Assembly (NCBI GenBank): GCA_015069205.1
Contig: SVIZ01000003.1
Span: forward strand, 186,001-250,000
Length of the DNA: 64,000 bases
Source of the DNA: Oscillospiraceae bacterium
Lineage (GTDB): Bacteria; Bacillota; Clostridia; Saccharofermentanales; Saccharofermentanaceae
Direction of reading: 5' to 3'
Of the stretch, positions 38,202 through 47,229 are shown piece after piece. The translations under genes were made by a program, and so were the position numbers. Below the pieces are notes generated by a model. The model had not been told where the DNA came from. It saw only the letters and a program-made list of their open reading frames with translations, and did not search any database. The first letter of the stretch is position 1; each line of letters begins with the position of its first letter.

Positions 38202-41200
38202 TTATCCTTTTAAATCTATCTCGACGATTATGAATTCTCCGGGCTGGAGGATGTGTCTCAGATGCTCGGTACCCATAGCTCTCTCGTTTAAGAGTCTTCC
38301 CTTGTCATCGTAACGTCTGATAATGCCGTCAGTATGGCCTAATCTGTTATCGTTGATAAGGAAGCTCTGCTGGGTATTGGAAGCATTCGCGATAATGAGA
38401 TACGACTTCGGACCATTATTGAAGCATGCTGTTGTAACGTTTGATACAAACATATCGACATTCTGCGCGGACGACTGGTCAAGAGGCTCCTTGATATCGA
38501 TATAGAGCTCATCGTAGCCCGTAAAACCGGTCATGAGGCTTGAGACAGTCAGCATGTTGATAAACTCGCTCTTGCCCGTAAACATGTCTTTATCCGTGTA
38601 TTTTGAAGGGACAAAATTGATCGAGCAGTCGAAAAGCATCATCTCCGCAAAATCGGCTTCTCCCGTCAGCACAGCAGAAAGGATCTTGCCGCAGTTGCTT
38701 CCGTTGGTATAAAGCTTGTTTATGTATTCTCCTCCGTTTGTGCCTGATACGACGTGAGGTGAATCGTAACGCGCGAGAACGTAACTTGTCTCGATGTTTT
38801 CAATATAAGTTTCAGTGCTGTCATTGGCAACAAGCGTGGCTTCCATCGTGTGATCGTCAGCATCAGACATCATAGTTCCGCCGTCGTAAATCATGCCATC
38901 AAGGAATACTGTCTTATCCTTGATGTCGCTGAAATATTCAGACTGCGAGAACATTGAGATGACATAGTTTACGTAAGAAGCTTTCTGGACATCACTCTTG
39001 AATACTTTTTCGCTGTCACCTATCTCGATATAGAATCTTGTGAACTGTCTGCTCCAAGGAAGCGCGGTTCCGTTATCGATTCTCTTTCCGCCGTACTCGG
39101 AAGTAAGCGAACCGCAAAGGTATTCTAAGAGCTTATCGATATCACTCTGGTTAACATAAGGTCCGATAACCAGCCACGGTGAAGAATTGCACTGTTTTAC
39201 GAACTTTAAGCTGTCTTCGAGAGATGTGGTTACGGACATGCCGGAATAATCTGAGATCGCTATGGCACCCTCACTGTATTCGGCAGTGCTTACAGTACCT
39301 TCATAGCTGTTCGATACAGAATCGGAACTCATGAGATAAAGCGAGGTCTCAGCAAAACCGGATCTTCCGATATTAAGATTATTAAGTCTAATCGCGGAAG
39401 GTTTTCCGGATGCAAGAGTATCCGCATAGTACTGCGGAATTCCTGCCGTGCTGTAGCTGTCGGGACCAAGATAGAAGCTGTCGATAAGGATAGATCCCGA
39501 ACCTTCAAATGCAATGCTGAGACTTACGGAGTCAGCATAAACGATCTGATCAGTAACAGCGAAAACATAGCTGTAATACTTGTAGTTGCCGCCGAGCTGG
39601 GTAAGCTCGATTCCGTATCTTCCGAACCCGTCACCTTCAAGCCAGCAGTATGCTTTCTCGGGAAGGTTATCGGACATGGCATAGAAGCTTAATCTGTAGA
39701 ACGTACCGGGAATGAAGTTATCAACTGCAAGTCCGGGGAGCGCCTGTGTAAGCGCATGAACATTGTTGCCGTTTCCGGTAAGTCTTGCGCCACTCCTTCC
39801 GCTGTAAGCCCTGTCGGTAACAGCTACAGTTGTTCCTTCTCCGTATACATTCCATGCGGAATCATCGGAGATATCCCATTTTTCTTCACCGGAGGAAACT
39901 ACCATTCCGCCTGCAGCTTTCTGCATGTGGCCTGCGATAAGAATGTCATCGGATATAATGTCCACACCTTCAAGATTACCTTCAAGAGTAAACTCTGAAA
40001 GGATCTGGGACTTAAAGATCTCTTTACCTGAATCGTAATAGACCTTATCACCGTTTACACCGATGATGTTCTCGATCATGACGTTCTCGGAATTAAGTGC
40101 TGCAACCTTGCCGGTAAGAAGGCTGATTGCAAAAGCTTTCTTATCCGTCGTGCCTGCGATGATGAGTCCCGAATCAGTAAGATAGACCGAATCGAGTTCA
40201 GCACCTGTGGACTTTGAGATATCGGTCTCTTCGATAACATAGCCTTCTTCTCCGGTCCTGACGATTACAGCCTTGGAATTATTGATTACAAAACAGAAAA
40301 TGCCCTCACTTGCGCGTGCGACAGGCGTTGTATCGTCTTTGAGCAGATTGGATCTGCCGATAAGTTCGAAAATGATCCCGTTTGAGGAAGAATAGATGTT
40401 GCCCTTGTTATCGCTTGCGATGAACTTCTCTCCGTCAGATGCGAAAGAAGTAATGCCGGAATCAGGAAGATTTGAAAGAGCCACCTTTCCGTTGTTTACG
40501 GTAACCACCTTTCCGTCACTGTAGCAGACGGCAAAAGTGGAATCGTTGCTTCCGATACCGCAGAGCGCGCCTCTGTTTTCTTCACCGGGGTCATACATAA
40601 GAACAAGGTTCTTTCCGTCCTGGGAGAAATAAACAGAACCGCTTAATGAGGCAACCACAAAACCGGTATCATTGGAATCGATCAATACAAACTTTTCGTC
40701 TGAATCAACTATGCCTGCAAGCTGGCTGTTCGTAACATCGTATATCATTCTTCCGTTAGTGGTAAGAGCAACGGCTGTATTGCCGTAAAAAGCCATATAT
40801 CTTATGTGGTCTTCATCCCAAAGGCCCTTGGTATCTTTTATCTGGGTAACTATGCCGAGTCTTGCGGGCTTAAAACCCGTGATGGTTCCGGTGAACTTCT
40901 CACTCATTACACCGTCACTGTCAATGGAGATGATCCTTGCCGTATCGCCTTCACAGTTATTCGTGTCGTAACCTGCAGTGGCAACGGCATCAGGAGTTAA
41001 GAAAACACTCGAATCCGAAGCACCCGCAACGAGCATGCTCGAATAATCTGTTGAACTCTCAAATGAAGGATCCCTGATGAGATTAATGTTAGGAATAAGA
41101 TCACAGTTGATTCCCGTTCCTCCGAAGGTATCGCCTGCCTTATCGGTCGTAACGGCAATCTCGCAAAGCTCTGATCTAAGTCCGAAAACTCCGACATAAC

Positions 41201-41306
41201 CCAGAATCATTGAGGCCATGACAAGAACGGCCGCAACTACAAGCAGCGTTACGCCAAAACGCTTTTTCTTTGTTATTCCGAATGTCAGACGGGCATGCTT
41301 TTTCAT
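38202..41306 (-). CDS. Large membrane-anchored extracellular protein (propeller-, CBM- and barrel-like parts)
   Basis: The 1034-residue protein has a basic N-terminus and one span (about 17-40), so the bulk is external. Residues about 70-130 include NLIRDPSFESS, typical of carbohydrate-binding modules; 130-470 hold repeated short beta-strand units (YMAFYGNTAVALTTNGRMIY and similar) that suggest a beta-propeller; 480-630 look like a CBM4/9-type module (FYRLSFYAMSDNLPEKAYCW, SGSILIDSFYLGP); 630-1034 resemble a barrel plus beta domain of GH51/GH39-type enzymes (WLVIGPYVN, FYIEIGDSEKVF). The usual acid/base NE is replaced by DSE, so catalysis is uncertain. Its ATG overlaps the CPBP gene stop by four bases. 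Confidence 0.6.
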   Translation of the reverse strand: MKKHARLTFGITKKKRFGVTLLVVAAVLVMASMILGYVGVFGLRSELCEIAVTTDKAGDTFGGTGINCDLIPNINLIRDPSFESSTDYSSMLVAGASDSSVFLTPDAVATAGYDTNNCEGDTARIISIDSDGVMSEKFTGTITGFKPARLGIVTQIKDTKGLWDEDHIRYMAFYGNTAVALTTNGRMIYDVTNSQLAGIVDSDEKFVLIDSNDTGFVVASLSGSVYFSQDGKNLVLMYDPGEENRGALCGIGSNDSTFAVCYSDGKVVTVNNGKVALSNLPDSGITSFASDGEKFIASDNKGNIYSSSNGIIFELIGRSNLLKDDTTPVARASEGIFCFVINNSKAVIVRTGEEGYVIEETDISKSTGAELDSVYLTDSGLIIAGTTDKKAFAISLLTGKVAALNSENVMIENIIGVNGDKVYYDSGKEIFKSQILSEFTLEGNLEGVDIISDDILIAGHMQKAAGGMVVSSGEEKWDISDDSAWNVYGEGTTVAVTDRAYSGRSGARLTGNGNNVHALTQALPGLAVDNFIPGTFYRLSFYAMSDNLPEKAYCWLEGDGFGRYGIELTQLGGNYKYYSYVFAVTDQIVYADSVSLSIAFEGSGSILIDSFYLGPDSYSTAGIPQYYADTLASGKPSAIRLNNLNIGRSGFAETSLYLMSSDSVSNSYEGTVSTAEYSEGAIAISDYSGMSVTTSLEDSLKFVKQCNSSPWLVIGPYVNQSDIDKLLEYLCGSLTSEYGGKRIDNGTALPWSRQFTRFYIEIGDSEKVFKSDVQKASYVNYVISMFSQSEYFSDIKDKTVFLDGMIYDGGTMMSDADDHTMEATLVANDSTETYIENIETSYVLARYDSPHVVSGTNGGEYINKLYTNGSNCGKILSAVLTGEADFAEMMLFDCSINFVPSKYTDKDMFTGKSEFINMLTVSSLMTGFTGYDELYIDIKEPLDQSSAQNVDMFVSNVTTACFNNGPKSYLIIANASNTQQSFLINDNRLGHTDGIIRRYDDKGRLLNERAMGTEHLRHILQPGEFIIVEIDLKG

Positions 41307-42295
41307 GAGTCAGCCTCACTTCCGTCTTCTGTCTGAATGTTTTCAACTTCCACGGATTCATCAGTCACTTCTTTGTCTTCAGAATGCTCTTCCGGAGTCT
41401 GGACAGTAACTGACACAATCTCAGAACTGGCCTTGGCCGCAATTTCTTTCTTGCGTTTTACTATAACCAGATATGCCATCGCAACTACTGCAAGAGGCAT
41501 AAATATGATAGAGACCATATTGACGACAAACATGAATGAATTAACGGTTGCCTGGGTAAATTTGAAACAATCCAATGTCATCAGTGTCGGTATGCCGGAA
41601 CCGAAAATATTAAATATCGTGTGAAGAATAACCGGTGCCACAAGGCTGTCTGTCAGATAATAGCAGGAAGCAATGATCAGTCCGCAAACAAATGCATAAC
41701 CGATATGAACGGAAATACCGTGCATCAGGCCGAATCCGACGGCAGATAAGATAACCGATATCCAGGGACCGAATCCTTTTCGAAGTTCGCCAAAGAAAAC
41801 ACCTCTGAAAGTCATCTCTTCAGTCACCGGAACGAAAAAGCTCAAAGTGAAAACATACAGAAATGAATCCCACAAAGGAATTACTATCTGGGGAACTTCG
41901 GAGAAACGGTCAACGCTGTCGCGGTATTCCTCGATTGCCTCGTTAACAGGATTTAAATATTCAGAGATAAGATCAACGACACCCAGATATGTTGTTACAA
42001 ATCCGAGCATTCCCAAACCGATGACGATCAGAGCGGCAACCTGATCGGGGCCAACTTTGCTCAGCCTGAAAACCGGTTCTTTCCTCTTGGAACAAAAAAG
42101 ATTGTAGAAGAACATGGCAGCAAAGACCAGAACACAGGTTATGAAATTATATAACCCTTTATAGATCTGACGGTCTATGCCGAAATATATAAAAGCGGAG
42201 AAAACCCCGTATTCAAGACAAAGAAAAACCGCAAGCGTCAAAACCGCCTTCAGCAAAGTAGAAATCTTGATCCAGGCTTTCTGCCAAAAACTCAT
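41303..42295 (-). CDS. CPBP-family intramembrane metalloprotease
   Basis: The 330-residue protein has about eight membrane spans and the CPBP (Abi/Rce1-like) motifs EEMTFRG, FGLMHG and the HTIFN motif, which supply the metal-binding Glu and His residues. The C-terminal 60 residues are an acidic, low-complexity cytoplasmic tail (EEHSEDKEVTDESVEVENIQ), unusual for the family. It lies two bases after the DUF1292-like gene and overlaps the start of the 1034-residue surface protein, so the protease and surface protein are translated together; processing or protection of that protein is a possible inference. Confidence 0.9.
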   Translation of the reverse strand: MSFWQKAWIKISTLLKAVLTLAVFLCLEYGVFSAFIYFGIDRQIYKGLYNFITCVLVFAAMFFYNLFCSKRKEPVFRLSKVGPDQVAALIVIGLGMLGFVTTYLGVVDLISEYLNPVNEAIEEYRDSVDRFSEVPQIVIPLWDSFLYVFTLSFFVPVTEEMTFRGVFFGELRKGFGPWISVILSAVGFGLMHGISVHIGYAFVCGLIIASCYYLTDSLVAPVILHTIFNIFGSGIPTLMTLDCFKFTQATVNSFMFVVNMVSIIFMPLAVVAMAYLVIVKRKKEIAAKASSEIVSVTVQTPEEHSEDKEVTDESVEVENIQTEDGSEADS

Positions 42296-42297
42296 AT

Positions 42298-42720
42298 TTA
42301 CTTCTGATCTCCGGAGGATACTCCGTTCTTAGCTCTTGTTTCAGGTGCCTGCGCTCCGTAGTACCTTCTCATAAAGAACACGAAAGCCTTCTCAAGCTCT
42401 TCGCCGTCCTTTATCGAATAGTAGACCCTGTCGCCATTCTCACCTATCGCCGTGCGCATGATTACAAGCTCCGGCTTGGAATGGCTTCCGTCATCAGGCA
42501 CGTAATTATACATGACAACATACTCGGTCTTCATGAGCGTGAACGAGTCGATGCGCGACATGTAGTAATCCTTCTTGCTGTAAGGATCCCTGAGCACAAT
42601 CAGCTCATCGTTCTTGCTGTCTTTGAGATGCTCGCCAGCGAGCTTGGCCTTGCGGTCCTTCTCGATGGCGATCTTCTTCTTAAGACCGGTAGGTTTGTTA
42701 CTCGTTTTCTGATTCTTCAT
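42298..42720 (-). CDS. DUF1292-like protein with basic N-terminus
   Basis: A 140-residue protein from the ATG at 42720 (an alternative ATG at 42738 exists; neither has a clear ribosome-binding site, and both overlap the upstream gene, suggesting coupled translation). The first 35 residues are Lys-rich; the rest (DELIVLRDPYSKKDYYMSRIDSFTLMKTEYVVMYNYVPDD...) follows the DUF1292 pattern of its neighbour. Likely a diverged tandem copy. Function unknown. Confidence 0.7.
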   Translation of the reverse strand: MKNQKTSNKPTGLKKKIAIEKDRKAKLAGEHLKDSKNDELIVLRDPYSKKDYYMSRIDSFTLMKTEYVVMYNYVPDDGSHSKPELVIMRTAIGENGDRVYYSIKDGEELEKAFVFFMRRYYGAQAPETRAKNGVSSGDQK

Positions 42721-43069
42721 CGTCGCCGTAAAGCTCATCGCAGAGCTTTTCGTAATAATCGTAGATTACGTCTTCTTCCTTCTCGACAAGGCTCTCGAGA
42801 AGAACGTCACCGCCCTTATCAACAAAGCGCATGATCACATAATCCTGAATGATCTCGCCGTCTTCATCCGTCTCGTCAGTATCAAGGATAAGAACAACAT
42901 AGTTATTGCCGTTGAAGAGGAATGTGCTCTCAACGATAGCCTTTGTTGTCTCGCCTGTCTCCTCGTCCTTGAGTTCGATTACTCTGTCGCCTTCATCGTC
43001 GAGCTCGGCGATTGCATCAATAAGTTCATCCTTAGGTCCGATCTCAGGCATATTGTTATCTTCTGTCAT
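42698..43069 (-). CDS. DUF1292 family protein (YrzB-like)
   Basis: A 123-residue acidic protein. The core VIELKDEETGETTKAIVESTFLFNGNNYVVLILDTDE...EIIQDYVIMRF matches DUF1292, the family of Bacillus YrzB. Its position after ireB and ruvX repeats the Bacillus order yrzL-yrrK-yrzB. AAAGGAG lies before the ATG. An extended -10 promoter in the 80-base gap to ruvX may give it separate expression. Function not established. Confidence 0.88.
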   Translation of the reverse strand: MTEDNNMPEIGPKDELIDAIAELDDEGDRVIELKDEETGETTKAIVESTFLFNGNNYVVLILDTDETDEDGEIIQDYVIMRFVDKGGDVLLESLVEKEEDVIYDYYEKLCDELYGDDEESENE

Positions 43070-43118
43070 AGTTTTTCTCCTTTAGGATTCACGCACGCGC
43101 GCGTAAACATAATTTTTA

Positions 43119-43127
43119 ATTATAACA
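43119..43127 (-). promoter_or_regulatory. Extended -10 promoter for the DUF1292 genes
   Basis: The minus strand reads TGTTATAAT (complement 43119-43127), an extended -10 (TGn-TATAAT), 50 bases before the start. The leader contains an alternating purine-pyrimidine stretch (ACGCGCGCGTGCGTG). Confidence 0.5.
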
Positions 43128-43149
43128 AACAATCGGGTAACTTGCTTGA

Positions 43150-43578
43150 TTACAAAGTATTAAGGTAATCCTGCAGAATGATCTCTGCAGCGACCTGGTC
43201 AATGACCTTCTTCTGCTTCCTGGCCTTGATGTTGCTCTCGTGAAGATATCTTGAAGCCAGGACCGTCGTATAACGTTCATCCTTGAAAACAGGCTCTATG
43301 CCGCATCTCTCGGCCAGGCTCTTGCCGAAAGCCTCTGCCTTGTCCTGTGTCTCAGACCTGGTGCCGTCAGTTCTGGCAGGACGTCCCAGAACAATGGCTT
43401 TTACGTCCATCTCTTTGATGATCTCGCAGATGCGGTTTAATGCCCACTCGGGATCCTCGCCGTTCCAGTTGACCGTCTCAATGCCCCTGGCAATTACTCT
43501 CAACTCGTCTGATACCGCAACACCGATGTGTCTGGTGCCGAAATCTATTCCCATTACTCTGCCGGGTACATTGCCCAT
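43150..43578 (-). CDS. ruvX: RuvX/YqgF Holliday-junction resolvase family nuclease
   Basis: The 142-residue protein has the RNase H-like fold motifs of YqgF: MGIDFGTRHIGVAVSD with the first catalytic Asp, VLGRPARTDGTRS, and the C-terminal VIDQVAAEIILQDYL with the last Asp. Members act in pre-16S rRNA 5'-end processing and possibly junction resolution. The ATG at 43578 has GAAAGGA ten bases upstream; a longer frame runs into the hairpin after ireB and is rejected. Confidence 0.94.
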   Translation of the reverse strand: MGNVPGRVMGIDFGTRHIGVAVSDELRVIARGIETVNWNGEDPEWALNRICEIIKEMDVKAIVLGRPARTDGTRSETQDKAEAFGKSLAERCGIEPVFKDERYTTVLASRYLHESNIKARKQKKVIDQVAAEIILQDYLNTL

Positions 43579-43597
43579 AATCCTGTATCCTTTCGAA

Positions 43598-43625
43598 AAC
43601 AAAAAATAAGGCGGCATAAGCCGCC
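43598..43625 (-). terminator. Terminator-like hairpin between ireB and ruvX
   Basis: On the minus strand GGCGGC-TTAT-GCCGCC is followed by TTATTTTTTG. It lies between two genes that otherwise look co-transcribed, so it may partly terminate or attenuate read-through into ruvX. Confidence 0.65.
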
Positions 43626-43657
43626 GGTACCGCTTATCATCGGTATCTTAAACCCTT

Positions 43658-43906
43658 TTACAGTCTGGAGCAATAATCGTTGATGATTACCTCAAGAAGC
43701 TCGTCTCTGTCGATTCTCTTGATGAGACCTCTTGCTCCCTTATAGTTGGTGATATACGTAGGATCGCCGGAAATAAAGTATCCGACCAGCTGATTGATAG
43801 GGTTGTAGCCCTTTTCCTTGAGCGCGCTCAATACATAAGACATCAGAGCGTGTACATCAGCGGTTCTATCACCGGATAAATCGAATTTTGCTGTGTTACT
43901 GTCCAC
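43658..43906 (-). CDS. ireB: IreB family regulatory phosphoprotein
   Basis: An 82-residue DUF965/IreB protein (YrzL in Bacillus), known from Enterococcus as a substrate of the Ser/Thr kinase IreK that lowers cephalosporin resistance. Recognised by KFDLSGDRTADVHALMSYVLSALKEKGYNPINQLVGYFISGDPTYIT-type sequence across most of its length. I place the start at the GTG at 43906, six bases after GGGGG; a TTG two codons earlier directly abuts that site. The Thr residues available for phosphorylation are near the N-terminus (NTAKFD). Confidence 0.93.
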   Translation of the reverse strand: MDSNTAKFDLSGDRTADVHALMSYVLSALKEKGYNPINQLVGYFISGDPTYITNYKGARGLIKRIDRDELLEVIINDYCSRL

Positions 43907-44041
43907 AGACAACCCCCAAATGAAGTTTTCTTAATGGTTTCATTCTAACACAGTAAATATTAAATGTTATAAAGATTTGATTAACTTTTTACGCTATAAG
44001 TCTAAAAAGTTACGCTTGCCGGAATCCGCGATATGGTAATC

Positions 44042-44073
44042 AATACGGCTATAGCCGTACTTTTAGCCGTATT
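44042..44073. repeat. TACGGC palindromic element, short copy
   Basis: AATACGGCT...AGCCGTATT, 32 bp, with an inner AGCCGTA. It looks like a shortened form of the 45-46 bp elements at 31727-31772 and 44094-44138. The rest of 43907-44041 is AT-rich and probably holds the ireB promoter, which I cannot place exactly. Confidence 0.65.
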
Positions 44074-44093
44074 TTTGGCAGTATTGTTTTCGA

Positions 44094-44138
44094 AAATACG
44101 GCATCCGATACGGCAACCTCCGTACTTTTGCCGTATTT
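44094..44138. repeat. TACGGC palindromic element, copy 2
   Basis: 45 bp with ends AAATACGGC and GCCGTATTT and inner CGATACGGC / CCGTAC, matching the copy at 31727-31772 in length, order and most bases. It directly touches the mtaB stop codon and its T-rich arm could end that transcript. Confidence 0.72.
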
Positions 44139-45461
44139 TTACTTAGCGAACTTCATAAGGCATGTCTCTTTGTCAGAACCCGTGATCACGCCTTTTGCGA
44201 TATCGCCTCTCGAAAACTCCCTGCCTCCGCATTCTGCAAAAGTCCTTATGTAATTGGCCGTATAACCCTCAGCAATGGTCTTTCCATCTTTTTCTTCAAT
44301 CTTCTCGATAAGGATATCCGCTTCTTTTCCGGTCATAGCAGCAGCAAATTCAGCAGAGAGCCTGTCAGATACTTCGATCAGGCGCTTTGCTCTGGCTTTT
44401 CTTACCGACATGTCGATCTGAGGCATTTCTGCAGCTTTGGTGCCTTCCCTGACCGAATACGGGAAAACATGGATCTTCGCAAACTTGAGCTTTTCAGCAA
44501 ATGCGATAGTCTCTTCGAATTCTTCGGGGGTCTCACCCGGAAAACCCGTGATGATGTCAGTAGTCAGGGACATGTCGGGAAATTCGGCTCTTAAAGCATT
44601 TACGCAGTCTTCGTATTCTGCCGTATCGTATTTCCTGTTCATGCGCTTTAAGACAGTATCAGAACCGCTCTGGAGCGACAGATGGAAGTGCGGGCAAAGG
44701 TGCTTTAATTCCTTGAGTCCGCAGATAAATTCAGGTGTCATGGACTTAGGTTCAAGAGAGCCGAGTCTCAGTCTCTCAATTCCCGGTACTGCATCGATCT
44801 TTTTAAGAAGATCCAGCAATGCCGTGATATCTTTGCCCTGATCCTTGCCGTATGAACAGAGGTGAATGCCGGATACGATGATCTCCTTAAACCCGCTCTG
44901 GGCAAGGAATTCTGCTTCTTTGACGCATGCCTCTTCACTTCTGCTTACGACTCTTCCTCTTGCATAAGGAATGATGCAGTAAGTACAGAAATTGTTGCAG
45001 CCGTCTTCGATCTTGATGAACGCCCTTGTTCCTTCAGGTGATAAGACCGTGCCGAAATCGTGATATTCGTCTGTCTTGCTGACTTCAGGCCTTACGTGGC
45101 TTGTCTTGTGACCGAGAGCACTGTTTTCGCGCGCGGCAAGAAACTCTTCAACACGTGTAACGACCGTGTTCTTTTCGCGCGTTCCGATAACGATATCCGC
45201 TGGCACTTCGCCGTTGGAGATCTCAGATGAACAGCCCATTGCGACAATGACAGCCGAAGGGTTGTTCTTGGCCATTCTTCTTAACATCTGGTTGGACTTG
45301 CGGTCAGCCTCGCCCGTGACGGAACAGGTGTTTACGATGCACACATCAGCCTCTTCGGGAGAATCGGCAATTATGTGCCCATTATCAAGAAACAGGCGCC
45401 TTGCGGCGTCTGTCTCATATTGATTAACACTGCATCCTAATGTTAAGAAATAGACTTTCAT
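44139..45461 (-). CDS. mtaB: tRNA (t6A37 C2)-methylthiotransferase MtaB
   Basis: Radical-SAM enzyme that adds a methylthio group to t6A37 of ANN-decoding tRNAs. The 440 residues show the N-terminal UPF0004 domain with cluster ligands C10, C46 and C77, the radical-SAM motif CNNFCTYC (C155, C159, C162) and a C-terminal TRAM domain (about 370-435). LGCSVNQYETDA is the MtaB rather than MiaB form. Its ATG overlaps the last base of the aspS stop (TAATG), so translation is coupled and the gene comes under the aspS T-box. Confidence 0.94.
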   Translation of the reverse strand: MKVYFLTLGCSVNQYETDAARRLFLDNGHIIADSPEEADVCIVNTCSVTGEADRKSNQMLRRMAKNNPSAVIVAMGCSSEISNGEVPADIVIGTREKNTVVTRVEEFLAARENSALGHKTSHVRPEVSKTDEYHDFGTVLSPEGTRAFIKIEDGCNNFCTYCIIPYARGRVVSRSEEACVKEAEFLAQSGFKEIIVSGIHLCSYGKDQGKDITALLDLLKKIDAVPGIERLRLGSLEPKSMTPEFICGLKELKHLCPHFHLSLQSGSDTVLKRMNRKYDTAEYEDCVNALRAEFPDMSLTTDIITGFPGETPEEFEETIAFAEKLKFAKIHVFPYSVREGTKAAEMPQIDMSVRKARAKRLIEVSDRLSAEFAAAMTGKEADILIEKIEEKDGKTIAEGYTANYIRTFAECGGREFSRGDIAKGVITGSDKETCLMKFAK

Positions 45462-47209
45462 TACTGTCTGATCTTGATGTGTGTCTCACGGAGCTGCTGC
45501 TCTGTAACTTCGCCCGGAGCGCCACAGAGGAGATCCTGTGCATTACCGTTCATAGGGAATGCGATAACTTCTCGGATGTTCTCCTCACCTCTGAGGATCA
45601 TGATCATACGGTCAACGCCAGGAGCCATTCCTGCGTGCGGCGGAGCACCGAACTGGAATGCGCTGTAGAGAGCGCCGAACTTTGTCTTGAGCTCTTCTTC
45701 GGAATAACCTGCGATCTCGAATGCCTTCTTCATAATGTCGAGGTCATGGTTTCTTACAGCGCCGGATGAGAGCTCGATACCGTTGCAGACGATGTCGTAC
45801 TGGTAAGCGAGGATCTCTTCAGGCTTCTTTGTATTGAGTGCTTCAAGGCCGCCCTGGGGCATGGAGAAAGGATTGTGAGTGAAGATGTACTTCTTTGTCT
45901 CAGCATCCCATTCATACATCGGGAAGTCGTTAACGAAGCAGAATCGGAATGCGTTCTTTTCGATGAGGTCGAGTCTTGCACCGAGCTCGTTTCTGATCTT
46001 GCCTGCGCACTCGTTTGCGCGTGCCTCGTTGTCAGCGATAAAGAAGATAGTATCGCCTGCTTCAAGGCCTGCCATCTCCTTAAGTTCAGCCTTCATGTCA
46101 TCAGGAATGAACTTGTCGATAGGTCCCTTGTAACTCATGTCTTCAAGAACTTCGAGGTAGCCAAGACCGCCCATTCCGAGCTCGTCCTGGGCGAACTTGA
46201 GCATCTTCTCGTGCTGGCCCTTTGAAAGCTTTGCGTGAACGTTGATCGCACGTACTGTCTTTCCGTGGAATGCCTTGAATGTGCATCTGCCGAAGAACTC
46301 GGAAACATCGATGATTCTCAACGGGTTTCTGAGGTCGGGCTTATCAGAACCGAACTCAAGCATGGCCTGTTTGTAAGAGATTACCGGATAAGGTGCAGGT
46401 GTTACCTTTGCTCCTTCGGGTGCAAACTTCTCGAATGCAGCCGTGAGGACTTCCTCACCTGCTCTGAAAACGTCTTCCTGTGTAGCAAAGCTCATCTCGA
46501 AGTCGAGCTGGTAGAACTCTCCGGGTGATCTGTCTGCTCTTGCATCCTCGTCTCTGAAGCAGGGTGCGATCTGGAAATACTTATCGAATCCAGAAACCAT
46601 CAGGAGCTGCTTGAACTGCTGAGGAGCCTGCGGAAGCGCATAGAACTTGCCCTTCCACTTTCTTGAAGGAACGATGTAGTCTCTTGCGCCTTCAGGTGAA
46701 GATGAAGTAAGGATAGGTGTCTGGATCTCCAAAAAGCCCATCTCAGTCATCTTCTGTCTTAAGAAAGCGATGACGTTTGATCTGAAGATGATGTTGTCCT
46801 TAACTTTCTGGTTTCTGAGGTCAAGATAACGGTACTTAAGTCTTACGTCCTCTCTGATCTCTTTTGATGTCATGATCTCGAAAGGAAGCTGGCTGTAAAC
46901 CTTACCGAGAACGTCAACGGAATGAGCCTCAAGCTCGATCGTACCTGTTGCGATCTTGGGGTTATATGTCTCCTCGTCTCTGTGCTCGATCTTACCTTCG
47001 ATCGAGATGCACTCTTCCTTTACAAGTCCGTCAAGAAGGCTTGTATCACGCATAACGACCTGGAGTGTGCCGTACATGTCTCTCAAATCGATGAAAGAAA
47101 CGCCGCCGTGGTCTCTGATGTTCTCGACCCATCCGCATACACGGAGTTCAGTTCCTACGTCCTTCTCTGACAGGGAGCTGATGATCCTGTCTCTGTACTG
47201 GTTTGCCAT
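45461..47209 (-). CDS. aspS: Aspartyl-tRNA synthetase
   Basis: Class II synthetase charging tRNA-Asp (possibly also tRNA-Asn if no AsnS exists). The 582 residues include the OB anticodon-binding domain (ELRVCGWVENIRDHGGVSFIDLRD), class II motif 2 (CFRDEDARADRSPGEFYQLDFEMSF), the bacterial GAD insertion and motif 3 (HAGMAPGVDRMIMIL). The ATG at 47209 has AAAGGA upstream; the longer frame runs into the T-box terminator and is rejected. Expression is controlled by the T-box leader directly upstream. Confidence 0.97.
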   Translation of the reverse strand: MANQYRDRIISSLSEKDVGTELRVCGWVENIRDHGGVSFIDLRDMYGTLQVVMRDTSLLDGLVKEECISIEGKIEHRDEETYNPKIATGTIELEAHSVDVLGKVYSQLPFEIMTSKEIREDVRLKYRYLDLRNQKVKDNIIFRSNVIAFLRQKMTEMGFLEIQTPILTSSSPEGARDYIVPSRKWKGKFYALPQAPQQFKQLLMVSGFDKYFQIAPCFRDEDARADRSPGEFYQLDFEMSFATQEDVFRAGEEVLTAAFEKFAPEGAKVTPAPYPVISYKQAMLEFGSDKPDLRNPLRIIDVSEFFGRCTFKAFHGKTVRAINVHAKLSKGQHEKMLKFAQDELGMGGLGYLEVLEDMSYKGPIDKFIPDDMKAELKEMAGLEAGDTIFFIADNEARANECAGKIRNELGARLDLIEKNAFRFCFVNDFPMYEWDAETKKYIFTHNPFSMPQGGLEALNTKKPEEILAYQYDIVCNGIELSSGAVRNHDLDIMKKAFEIAGYSEEELKTKFGALYSAFQFGAPPHAGMAPGVDRMIMILRGEENIREVIAFPMNGNAQDLLCGAPGEVTEQQLRETHIKIRQ

Positions 47210-47229
47210 ATTCCAATCCTTTCTTCGGG

